Source of the DNA: Entomomonas sp945283395
GTDB taxonomy: Bacteria > Pseudomonadota > Gammaproteobacteria > Pseudomonadales > Pseudomonadaceae
Length of the DNA: 42,046 bases
Assembly: GCA_946480835.1 (NCBI GenBank)
Contig: CAMLLC010000017.1
Span: forward strand, 1 to 42,046
Direction: 5' to 3'
Part shown: piece by piece, positions 1 to 7,827 of the stretch
Numbering within the stretch: the first letter of the stretch is position 1
Layout of the letters: every line of letters starts with the position of its first letter
Position numbers and translations under genes: made by a program
Notes under the pieces: generated by a model
What the model saw: the letters and a program-made list of their open reading frames with translations, nothing else
The model's database searches: none
Told to the model about the DNA's origin: nothing

Positions 1-1067
1 TTTTATTGAAGGCGATATAGATAATCCAATTATACGCGGCGCGGTACACAATGGGATTAACAAAGTTCCTTATGACCTACCCGGCATCAAAACCCAAAGC
101 ACCCTAAAAAGTAAAGAATACAAAAGCAGCGGTTATAATGAAGTACTGTTGGATGACACCACGGGACAAGTAAAGACCCAAATTCATAGTACCCCTGGTA
201 CAAGCCAACTAAACCTCGGATTCCTCACTCATCCTAGAAAAAGAGATGGGGGGGCAACACAGAGGAAATGGTTTTGAATTAAGAACAGATGATTGGGGGG
301 CAATTCGTAGTGGTAAAGGAATGTATATTAGTACTTATGCAAGAGATAGGGCCAGTAGCCAATCACTAGACTCAAGAGGGGCTGTTCGTCTTTTAGAAAA
401 AAGTAAAAATTTAAATGAAGAGCTTTCTAGCATTGCAGCGCAACACGATGCCTCGGCATTGGAAAGCGTTGATAAACTAGATCAGTTTTTTAATGAACAT
501 ATTAAAAGCCTGAAAGAAGAAATAGACTCCTTAAAGACACAAATAAACAGTTTGTCTTTAAATAAAGTCAGTAAAGTAGGCCAATCTATTGATGATCTAC
601 GTCAACCAGAGCAGGCCGAGGATCTATCTAACGCTCGAAAAACAGATGAAGTGAGCAAATTCGATGAGCTAACCCTTATTTTGGCGAGTCCAAAAGGAAT
701 TTCCTTAACTACGCCAGAAGATATTCATACTTATAGTGATCGTGACACAATTTTATCTACAGGTCAAAATATGAATATTGCTTCAGGCAAAAGTTTTATA
801 GCCAGTATTGCGCATTATTTTAGTTTATTTGTGCAGCAAGGGATAAAAATTATTGCTGCAAAAGGCAAAATAGAATTACAAGCACAAAAAAGTAATCTAG
901 AAGCAACTGCTCAGAAAACTATTAAACTTACCTCTGTAGAAGATGTTATTCATATCACCTCCCCCAAAGAAATTATTCTAAATGCAGGTGGCTCTTATAT
1001 TAAAATTACGGCATCAGGTATTGAGCAAGGTACCAATGGCAAGTTTATTCAACACAAAAAGAGATGA
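1..1067 (+). pseudogene. vgrG: T6SS VgrG spike protein, C-terminal part, frameshifted at a G7 tract; runs off the left edge
   Basis: VgrG trimers form the tip of the T6SS tube and carry effectors. The reading frame starting at base 2 encodes the gp5-like region (GDIDNPIIRGAVHN, later TSQLNLGFLTHPR) and stops at 275-277. The frame that continues the family pattern is one base away: GQHRGNGFELRTDDWGA then SGKGMYIST, a VgrG hallmark, running to the stop at 1065-1067. The two join at the seven-G run 248-254; six Gs would give one continuous protein. The distal part has a coiled-coil-like segment (bases about 390-590) and then the C-terminal beta region. An ATG at 246 could restart translation in the distal frame. 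The family assignment is firm. Whether the shift is a mutation, a phase switch or a base-call error cannot be decided here. Confidence 0.85.
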
Positions 1068-1369
1068 TAGGTCCTAAAACAATACCGTATAGCCTACCAA
1101 CCCTCAACACAGCTGAAAGTTATTTGCAAGTTTCTCTAGCGGACGAAGCAATAATGCAGCCTATGGCTGATATAGAGTATGTGATTACTCAAAATAGTGG
1201 CAAGCAGTTCACCGGTAAACTCAATGCTGAAGGCATTGGTCAAAAACACAAAACCGATGAAGCAGGATCAGCTACAGTAGAATATAAATTTCCTGAGGGG
1301 ATACCAGAACCTCCAAGAGCTCCAATTGATAGTTTAGTTAATACCTATGCAGAGATATTTAAAGGATAA
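1064..1369 (+). CDS. Small VgrG-linked protein, possibly an Ig/transthyretin-like spike extension or adaptor
   Basis: This 101-residue protein starts inside the vgrG stop (ATGA at 1064-1067), so its translation is probably coupled to vgrG. It has no signal peptide, membrane segment or cysteine. The central part (DIEYVITQNSGKQFTGKLNA then GSATVEYKFPEG) alternates short beta strands in the style of small beta-sandwich domains often found at VgrG C-termini or as separate genes beside them, which carry or link effectors. It ends 3 bases before the effector start, and the effector's AAAGGA ribosome site (about 1360-1365) lies inside its last codons. I do not recognise it as DUF4123, DUF2169 or DUF1795 chaperone families. 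The role as connector between spike and effector is inferred only from position and strand pattern. Confidence 0.6.
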   Translation: MIGPKTIPYSLPTLNTAESYLQVSLADEAIMQPMADIEYVITQNSGKQFTGKLNAEGIGQKHKTDEAGSATVEYKFPEGIPEPPRAPIDSLVNTYAEIFKG

Positions 1370-1372
1370 AAA

Positions 1373-2824
1373 ATGGCTTGGTCATTAAATGATTTGGTAG
1401 AAGCGGTTAGTTATATTACAGGACAAGCAACAGATAAATTAAAGCAATTAAAAGAGCTGGCAAAGTGGACATGGGAGGTTTTACAGGGTGATTTTAATGA
1501 AGATCAAGATGTTTCTCATATTGCTGCCAATACAGCGCTTAGTATAGGAGTCACCGCAACAGGGATTGGCGTACTGGTTGCATGGCTAATGGACCTTCGT
1601 GATTTAATTGCTAATGCTTACCATATCTATAACTCAGCTACCAAAGATGGAAAAATGGATTTTTCAAAAGTTGATAAATTATTATGGTTTGCATTAATAG
1701 CGACATTAATTGGTGTTATACCTGCTTTGGGTGATCTGGCTAAAGGCGTATTTCGTATTATTATTATTTTCTTTAAAAGAGCAATGCGTGTGGCTAAACA
1801 TACCGATGCCGTCAAGTTAATGGCTAAAGCAATAGATGATGCTATACCCTATATTGCAGAGCTCTTGAATAAACCCTTGGTAAAAAAATGGCTTACTTCT
1901 AATAAATGGTATCGCCCATTTATGGAGCTATCAAAAGCTTTTAAAAAGATTAAGCCACTTATTACAAAAAACTATATCATGTCTTTATTTGATGACTGTG
2001 TAAAAAAGCTAAAGGAAATTATAAAGCATATTTACTCATACCTACCCTCTGGAGCAAGTAAAAAAATAGATGATCTTTATAAAAAATTGGATAAAGTGAG
2101 AGCAGAGCTAAACGAAGCAATAGCTAAACTAATCAAGCCAGTACAAGATTGTATGGATGTTATTATTATCCGTTTAGAAAAACAAGATTATGTCGCTTAT
2201 ACTGCAAGAACAGGGAAGATTAATGAGCATTATTTTGGACGTGTTGCTTTGGGGTCCAAGGCTTGGAAAGAGGCAAGACATGCTGGCTATTTAGTGGCAT
2301 CAAAAAAAATACCATTTGCTCCTACGACCTATGCAAAAAATATAGGTGAAATTGAGTGGGCAATAAAACGTAGAGGATGGCCTAAAATTAGTGAGTCAAA
2401 TGTTGAGACTTTTCATAGAATTGCTGCTGTAGAAATTAAAGGATCTGCTAAGCTTTATCGTGTCGTTGACCCAGAGTCACGTGCTGATGGACTCTTTTGG
2501 ATGACCGAGAAAGATTTTACTAATTTAAAAACCAGACAGCAATGGCGTACAGAAAGCGCCGTAAAAGAGGAATGGAATAGTAATGGCCAATATGTTGAAT
2601 ATGAAATTAAGGCAGGAGAAACTTTAAAAGTGTGGCAAGGGCCTGCGGCAAGTCAGCAATATGAAGGTAACTTATGGTATAAGGGTGGTGGAGATCAAGT
2701 GGTTTTTTATCCAGAGGCAAATAGAGTATCTTCAAGAAAAGCAACAGGCTGGGGGTATTTAGATAGAGATGAGCAGTTACTTAATGCGCGTATATTAGTT
2801 GATCTAAGTGGTAAAAAAATGTGA
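1373..2824 (+). CDS. Putative T6SS effector: membrane-inserting N-terminal region plus unassigned C-terminal toxin domain
   Basis: This is a 483-residue protein. Residues about 40-130 hold GDFNEDQDVSHIAANTA and two hydrophobic stretches (about 52-76 and 102-128, the latter with LIGVIPALGDLAKG). That arrangement resembles the pre-toxin membrane region of PAAR/Rhs-type T6SS effectors. Residues 130-270 are Lys-rich and helical. Residues about 275-483 look like a separate globular enzyme-like domain with KLYRVVDPESRADGLFWM, WRTESAVKEEWNSNGQYVEY and GGGDQVVFYPEANR. I cannot name this domain. An ADP-ribosyltransferase-like fold is possible because of the Arg after an early beta strand and the compact beta-rich layout, but no definite R-S-E triad is visible. 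No PAAR or Rhs repeats are present, so delivery would depend on VgrG or the 101-aa protein. The candidate immunity gene follows 23 bases downstream. Confidence 0.7.
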   Translation: MAWSLNDLVEAVSYITGQATDKLKQLKELAKWTWEVLQGDFNEDQDVSHIAANTALSIGVTATGIGVLVAWLMDLRDLIANAYHIYNSATKDGKMDFSKVDKLLWFALIATLIGVIPALGDLAKGVFRIIIIFFKRAMRVAKHTDAVKLMAKAIDDAIPYIAELLNKPLVKKWLTSNKWYRPFMELSKAFKKIKPLITKNYIMSLFDDCVKKLKEIIKHIYSYLPSGASKKIDDLYKKLDKVRAELNEAIAKLIKPVQDCMDVIIIRLEKQDYVAYTARTGKINEHYFGRVALGSKAWKEARHAGYLVASKKIPFAPTTYAKNIGEIEWAIKRRGWPKISESNVETFHRIAAVEIKGSAKLYRVVDPESRADGLFWMTEKDFTNLKTRQQWRTESAVKEEWNSNGQYVEYEIKAGETLKVWQGPAASQQYEGNLWYKGGGDQVVFYPEANRVSSRKATGWGYLDRDEQLLNARILVDLSGKKM

Positions 2825-2847
2825 ATTAGTATCCATAGGAATAAGCG

Positions 2848-3888
2848 ATGAGCAAGAAAATAGAGTTATTATTAAACCCTTACCGTCAGTTAGAAGCCTG
2901 GTATTTATATTATTTGTATTCTTTGGAGTATGGCGAGCTTTGCCTTTCTGCCTTGCAAGCGGTCTATGATAAAATGGTGCAATATGATGAATTAAATAAA
3001 AAACACTATTCACCTACCTTACAAGAAAAGGCACCTTATAATTTCTGGATGGATATTCCAATAACCCAGTTTATTGATCCCTATTTATCTAAACTCAAAG
3101 AAAAGGTACTTTTTAAGCGTAAATATCCTAATCAACCAGTAAACTTCATTTCTGGGTTAAGTGATACTTTCATGAGATTTAAAGATGAAAGACAACATTT
3201 TTTTGATGAAGCACAGCCACAAGGTATAAACCCAAATGCGGTTGGTGAAATCAATGACCTATTAGAAAAAGCTAACATATTAGACAGCCGTATTAAAAGT
3301 TTAAGAAGTGATAGGGGGGGAGATCCCGCATTATCTGTTGCTAGAGACTTATTCGATAATAAAGTAAGAGATTATTGGGATGTATTTGTTACCGAAGATG
3401 CAAACGATCCTTTTGTGCAACGTTGTTTAATAGAGCCAGAAATTTATCCCAATTATTTAATTCATTGGTCTGAAACCTATCCTACTGGTAGTCACATTAC
3501 CCATACAGGCGTATGGATGCCTGAATACAATTATATGCCTATGTGTTACTACGATGAACCTGAAGAAGAGTTGCTAGAAATAGACTATACACAAGAAAAA
3601 ATTATTTTGGGGCCGAGAGAGTATGGTTTAACTCCGACATTTAATTCTGAAACAGAAACTCGGGCTAGCCAAGGCAATATGAGAAGCCCTACCATTTGGA
3701 CTTTTATTGAAGAAATTCCTCCTAATACAGAAGGTATTCCTAATAGTCCACTAAGGTTAGAGCATTTGCGTATTCCGTTAACACATAATTCGGCATTAAC
3801 CAAAAATTATAAATATGATGAAACTTATCAGGAGGTAGTTGAAAGATATAAAAGCTTTTACAATAACTTTAAGGAAGCTCTAAAATAA
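2848..3888 (+). CDS. Candidate immunity protein of the T6SS effector
   Basis: This 346-residue protein is rich in Tyr, Pro and acidic residues. It has no signal peptide and no clear membrane helix, so it is probably cytoplasmic. The first half is helical (YRQLEAWYLYYLYSLEYGEL onward). The second half is richer in turns and aromatics (HWSETYPTGSHITHTGVWMP and YNYMPMCYYDEPEEELLEID). It follows the putative effector by 23 bases on the same strand with an AGGAATAAGCG leader before ATG, the normal position for a cognate immunity gene. Large two-part immunity proteins (for example the Imm71/Imm72 families) have this general size, but I cannot confirm membership from sequence alone. The acidic character would suit binding to a basic toxin. 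Functional assignment rests on position. Confidence 0.6.
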   Translation: MSKKIELLLNPYRQLEAWYLYYLYSLEYGELCLSALQAVYDKMVQYDELNKKHYSPTLQEKAPYNFWMDIPITQFIDPYLSKLKEKVLFKRKYPNQPVNFISGLSDTFMRFKDERQHFFDEAQPQGINPNAVGEINDLLEKANILDSRIKSLRSDRGGDPALSVARDLFDNKVRDYWDVFVTEDANDPFVQRCLIEPEIYPNYLIHWSETYPTGSHITHTGVWMPEYNYMPMCYYDEPEEELLEIDYTQEKIILGPREYGLTPTFNSETETRASQGNMRSPTIWTFIEEIPPNTEGIPNSPLRLEHLRIPLTHNSALTKNYKYDETYQEVVERYKSFYNNFKEALK

Positions 3889-4561
3889 ATTGAGTATAAA
3901 ACTTTATTTATAACTATATTGATATGAATATTTAACATTCAAATTCATTTATAAGTTCGCATAAAATAAATCTAAACTAGATAAATATTAAATTTGAAAT
4001 ACTCATTTATATTGAGAAAAATATTATGTTTTATCATTTTATATAAGAATTGGAATTAGATATCTTATTATTTCATTAATTATGAGAACCTACCTCTCAA
4101 AGAGTACATAGAAGGACGTTGATTTAAGTGTAAAATAAGTTTATCAACTCTAACGGGATAATTAATAGTTTTCCATTGGGCTTTATAACTACCTATAGAT
4201 AATCCCTAGTTAGCAAGCATTTAAAAATAGCTATGGCATCCACCTTACTCTCTAATTTACAGAGATTAACTATTTAATTAACTATTGATAATTTGCCAGA
4301 ACCATTATTATGATAATGTATCACTAAGAAACTAACCTCTACCAATATTACATAGAAAGCTGATGGTTAAAAAAAGCCCTAATCTATCACTTCACATAAT
4401 AACCAAAATGGCCAGATTAGTTGGTTAGCGACAGACTTTTGCAAAGTGTTAATTTATGAGGCTCATGCACCAATCTTATCTACAGGTTGTCTTGGCCAAC
4501 CTACATTATAAGCATAGTTTTTATAATAAAATTAGATAAATTAGGGTTATAGACTATATAA
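3889..4561. other. 673-bp AT-rich stretch without a recognisable gene
   Basis: There is no ORF with a plausible start and length. One open segment on the plus strand (about 4377-4511) encodes readable peptide (ISWLATDFCKVLIYEAHAP) but has no start codon and ends at TAA. It could be a relic of a decayed gene or of a mobile element; I do not recognise it. No terminal inverted repeats, tRNA or CRISPR-like units were seen. The stretch separates the T6SS module from the convergent glutathione S-transferase gene. Confidence 0.5.
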
Positions 4562-5179
4562 CTAAGCTTTTACTTGTGTATCCATAAAGATAGGTAATTT
4601 TTCTAATTCATTTGTAACAGCTGTTAAATTAGGAAAACTATTTTTATCCAAAAGTTGCGGCATAACTTTTTGGTTAAAAGTCCAAGCAACGGCTAAGGTA
4701 ATAGTCGCTTGATTAATTGAATCATTTGTAACTTTAAAGCTCTGGCTAGTTAGTTCTTTCTCAAGCGCTGTAAAAGCTCCATTAATTTGTTTAGTCACTC
4801 TGTCAATCAACGCTTCATATTGCTTGTCTTTTGGCCTTTTCTTGCATTCGTAGACTAGTTGCACGGTTTTTTCACACCCTACCAAAGCTAATCCTATAAT
4901 TCTTAAACTATTAGCTAACTCAATGGGGTTGCTTGGTTGTAGTTTTTGAGCAGTTGGCATTTGAGCTTCAAAATATTCCAGTATAAGACTCGAATCAAGC
5001 AATATATCACCATTATCTAAAATTAATGTGGGTATTTTAGCTACCGAATTAATAGCAAATATTGTGTCAAAATTATCAAATGTCGAAAGAGGATAATGCT
5101 CAAAGGGAATCCCATAATATTTTAAAGAAATAGCCACACGACGGACGAATGGAGAATTTAATATACCTATTAATTGCAT
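4562..5179 (-). CDS. Glutathione S-transferase family protein
   Basis: This is a 205-residue cytosolic protein, normal for bacterial GSTs. The N-terminal thioredoxin-fold domain (about 1-78) shows NSPFVRRV with a Ser/Pro start of the active-site helix, the cis-proline element AKIPTLILD, and the glutathione-contact stretch LLDSSLILEYFE. The C-terminal all-helical domain (about 85-205) is more divergent. GSTs conjugate glutathione to electrophiles or reduce mixed disulfides; the substrate here is unknown. The gene is divergent from the FMN oxidoreductase gene at 5301, with 121 bases between the starts that must hold both promoters. The ATG at 5179 places the conserved beta-1 strand (QLIGILNSP) directly at the N terminus, as expected for the family. 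Confidence 0.85.
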   Translation of the reverse strand: MQLIGILNSPFVRRVAISLKYYGIPFEHYPLSTFDNFDTIFAINSVAKIPTLILDNGDILLDSSLILEYFEAQMPTAQKLQPSNPIELANSLRIIGLALVGCEKTVQLVYECKKRPKDKQYEALIDRVTKQINGAFTALEKELTSQSFKVTNDSINQATITLAVAWTFNQKVMPQLLDKNSFPNLTAVTNELEKLPIFMDTQVKA

Positions 5180-5300
5180 GATTGAAACTACCTATGGCTA
5201 TTATTAATTTATACTATAGCTTCTTTGTTATTTTATCATATATTATAGCGTTAATATATAAGCAAACTTAATTAATACTATTTATCAGGATGGGTGCATT

Positions 5301-6458
5301 GTGACTATTGTAACTAATATCGAAGATCTACGTATTCTGGCTAAAAAACGTGTCCCTAAGATGTTTTATGATTATGTCGATTCTGGCTCATGGACAGAAT
5401 CAACCTATAAAGCTAATAGTGAGGATTTTCAGAAAATTAAGCTCCGTCAAAAGGTAGCTCGCAATATGGAAGGCCGAACAGTTAAAAAGAATATGTTAGG
5501 AATAGAAATGGCCATGCCGGTTGCGATTAGTCCAACAGGCTTAACTGGAATGGTACACCCTGATGGAGAGATTTTAGCAGCACGCGCTATATCAAACTTT
5601 GGTTGTCGTTATACCCTTTCTACTATGAGTATTTGTTCTGTAGAAGATGTGGCTCAGGCCATTGCAAAACCCTTCTGGTTTCAGCTTTATGTTATGCGTA
5701 AAAGAGATTTTATGCATAGTTTAATAGAAAGAGCTAAACAAGCTGGTTGTGAGGCTTTAGTGTTAACCCTTGATTTGCAAATGATAGGACAACGTCATAA
5801 AGATATTAAAAATGGTCTATCAGTTCCCCCTAAACCCACTATAAAAAACTGGTTAAATTTACTAACCAAGCAAGCGTGGTGTTGGAAGATGCTAAAAACT
5901 AAAAGGCGTAGTTTTGGTAATATCATAGGCCATATTAAAGATGTAGATGATACTAGCTCACTTGCCTCTTGGATAAGCCAGCAATTTGATCCCTCTTTAA
6001 ATTGGAAAGATATTGAATGGATAAAACAAGCATGGGGTGGAAAATTAATAGTCAAAGGTATTTTAGATGAAGAGGACGCTAAAATAGCGGCAGATTGTGG
6101 AGCTGATGCTATTATTGTGAGTAATCATGGCGGACGTCAACTAGATGGAGCATGCTCAAGCATTCAAATTCTGCCTTCGATAGTTGAAGCTTTAAAAAAT
6201 TCAACTACAGAAGTTTGGCTAGATAGTGGTATCCGATCAGGGCAAGATGTGTTAAAAGCTATTGCTTTAGGCGCAAAAGGCACTATGATAGGTCGAGCTT
6301 ATCTCTATGGTTTAGGTGCTTTAGGTGAAGCTGGCGTGACTAAATGTTTGGAAATTATTCATAATGAGTTAGATGTAAGCATGGCGTTTTGTGGTTTAAC
6401 AGACATTAATAACGTTAATAAAGATATTCTTATAGCTAATACTATCCCCCATATTTAG
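5301..6458 (+). CDS. FMN-dependent alpha-hydroxy-acid dehydrogenase (L-lactate dehydrogenase-like)
   Basis: This 385-residue protein is close to the length of LldD. It matches the FMN-dependent 2-hydroxy-acid oxidoreductase family along its whole length: FYDYVDSGSWTESTYKAN near the N terminus, the FMN contacts AISPTGLTGMVHPDGE and LSTMSICSVEDV, WFQLYVMRKRDF, the Lys in KLIVKGILDEEDA, the catalytic His in SNHGGRQLDG, and the phosphate-binding DSGIRSGQDVLKA. These enzymes oxidise L-2-hydroxy acids to keto acids and pass electrons to quinone or oxygen. L-lactate is the commonest substrate, but glycolate- and mandelate-type relatives cannot be excluded. The start is GTG at 5301, with AGGA at 5287-5290; the ATG at 5290 is out of frame and stops at once. 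No lactate permease or LldR-type regulator is adjacent, so I leave out a gene symbol. Confidence 0.88.
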   Translation: MTIVTNIEDLRILAKKRVPKMFYDYVDSGSWTESTYKANSEDFQKIKLRQKVARNMEGRTVKKNMLGIEMAMPVAISPTGLTGMVHPDGEILAARAISNFGCRYTLSTMSICSVEDVAQAIAKPFWFQLYVMRKRDFMHSLIERAKQAGCEALVLTLDLQMIGQRHKDIKNGLSVPPKPTIKNWLNLLTKQAWCWKMLKTKRRSFGNIIGHIKDVDDTSSLASWISQQFDPSLNWKDIEWIKQAWGGKLIVKGILDEEDAKIAADCGADAIIVSNHGGRQLDGACSSIQILPSIVEALKNSTTEVWLDSGIRSGQDVLKAIALGAKGTMIGRAYLYGLGALGEAGVTKCLEIIHNELDVSMAFCGLTDINNVNKDILIANTIPHI

Positions 6459-6482
6459 CTATAAACCTTAGCATAGTGCAGA

Positions 6483-6511
6483 AAGCTAGTTTATCTTTAA
6501 TAAACTAGCTT
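6483..6511. terminator. Hairpin between convergent genes, probable terminator
   Basis: AAGCTAGTTTA (6483-6493) pairs perfectly with TAAACTAGCTT (6501-6511) around a 7-base loop, 24 bases after the dehydrogenase stop. It is followed by an A-rich rather than a T-rich tract, so termination strength is uncertain. Confidence 0.45.
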
Positions 6512-6657
6512 GTAAAAATAATTAGTTATTCACATTTTATTAGCTGCTTTAACCTCATTGACTAAACTTGCCTCTATTTCTAGTCATGTGCTGCTTGTTA
6601 AATTACCCCCTAAATTTACTCATAAACATTACTCCACACACAATATTAATAATATAG

Positions 6658-7218
6658 TTAGTTATTTTCATATTTAATGGTAGGCGTGATAAAAATAAGT
6701 TGACGAGTGTTAGGCAACTTGGCTATTGCTATTAAAGTTAACGCTTTATTTGTTATTACAATTTGTTCACTGCTCATTTTTTCAAAGGCTACTCCTCCTG
6801 TTACTGCTTTATTATTAGCACTTTTTTGGTCTTGCAGCAGTAAATTAATTTGATTATAAGTCAATATGTTAGGGGTTACTTTTAAGGTATGAGTTGCATT
6901 GATAGAACGTTTATCTGTATTAACAGCTTGAGCATTACCTACAATAACAATGGTTTCATTATTATTGGCTATTAATTGTGAACGTATAATACTGATAGTT
7001 GTTTTGTCTTCATTATACTTGTTTTCAATTAATCTAATCAGTTGCTGAGGATTATTTTGCCAAAAGAATGATTGCTTTTGTAATAACATAAAATCAGCTA
7101 TAGGCATTTCTACCACCACTATATCCATCAATATTTTGGTGTTAGACTGTTGCGCAAAACCACTATTAGCTAAAAAAGCTATTAATAGTATTACTATCAA
7201 CTTTGCTTTACGTTGCAT
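6658..7218 (-). CDS. Small exported protein with secretin-like C-terminal features
   Basis: This 186-residue protein has a clear signal peptide (residues 1-22, MQRKAKLIVILLIAFLANSGFAQ, likely cut after GFA). The mature part reads like a stripped-down secretin beta-domain: DIVVVEMPIADF, then NNNETIVIVGNAQ, HTLKVTPNI, NQINLLLQDQ and RQLIFITPTI at the end. The TLKVTP and IFITP elements are characteristic of the C-terminal half of type II/III and pilus secretins (GspD/PilQ). Full secretins are 400-700 residues with N-domains, and no other secretion-pathway gene lies nearby. It starts 36 bases after the cobalamin adenosyltransferase stop and is probably the last gene of that transcript. The secretin comparison is pattern recognition and unproven. 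Confidence 0.65.
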   Translation of the reverse strand: MQRKAKLIVILLIAFLANSGFAQQSNTKILMDIVVVEMPIADFMLLQKQSFFWQNNPQQLIRLIENKYNEDKTTISIIRSQLIANNNETIVIVGNAQAVNTDKRSINATHTLKVTPNILTYNQINLLLQDQKSANNKAVTGGVAFEKMSSEQIVITNKALTLIAIAKLPNTRQLIFITPTIKYENN

Positions 7219-7254
7219 TTGGGTATTCCTGATAAAACCCTTTACTAAAATTAA

Positions 7255-7827
7255 TTATAATTTGATTGCGGCCTGCCATAAGGTTTCAGGTACATCTAAA
7301 AGATGGTTAATATACCTAGCACACACAAAAAACAAATCTGAAATTCTATTTAAATAAGCCATTAACTCATCTCTTACCCCTTCTATTTTATGTAAGGTCT
7401 GGCAAACTCTTTCAGCTGTTCTTGCTTGGCTACGGCAAATATGAGCTTGCGCGGCAGGAATTGCTCCAGTGGGTAAAATAAACTCCTCCAAAGGACCTAA
7501 TTGCTCATTCCATTTATCTATAAGTTGTTCAAGGTATTGTATATCTTGTTCACTAATAGTTTGATATTTTGGCATAGCAAGCTCTCCTCCTACATCAAAC
7601 AACCTGTGTAAACATGGCGTTAGTTGATTGGCAAGATCTATTATTGCAGGATTGTGAGAATTTTCTTTAAGATATGCTAATAATAACCCTGTTTGGCTAT
7701 TCAGCATATCAACCTCACCTAGAGCTTGTATGCGAGGATGATCTTTAGCTACTTTTTGACCACTAGCTAAACGTGTTAAGCCTTTATCACCTTGTTTGGT
7801 ATAAATTTTGGTAAGTCTGTTAGTCAT
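7255..7827 (-). CDS. PduO-type ATP:cob(I)alamin adenosyltransferase
   Basis: The enzyme transfers the adenosyl group of ATP to reduced cobalamin, giving coenzyme B12. The 190-residue protein has the family ATP-binding N terminus TKQGDKGLTRL (residues 10-20), the ALGEVDMLNSQTG helix, FILPTGAIPAAQAHICRSQARTAER (residues about 115-140, holding the key R/E positions of the active site) and YLNRISDLFFVCAR. Length and order are normal for a trimeric PduO-type enzyme. The start codon overlaps the stop of the upstream histidine kinase gene (TAATG at 7829-7825 on the minus strand), so the two are probably co-translated. No cobalamin biosynthesis cluster or B12-dependent enzyme is visible nearby, so the user of adenosylcobalamin must lie elsewhere. 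The function is known from the family; the operon link is inferred from the overlap. Confidence 0.92.
   Translation of the reverse strand: MTNRLTKIYTKQGDKGLTRLASGQKVAKDHPRIQALGEVDMLNSQTGLLLAYLKENSHNPAIIDLANQLTPCLHRLFDVGGELAMPKYQTISEQDIQYLEQLIDKWNEQLGPLEEFILPTGAIPAAQAHICRSQARTAERVCQTLHKIEGVRDELMAYLNRISDLFFVCARYINHLLDVPETLWQAAIKL

Noticed and set aside
4377..4511. Startless open segment as a small gene or transposase fragment
   Set aside because: No start codon or ribosome site, and the peptide does not match any transposase motif I know; kept only as a note on the intergenic stretch.
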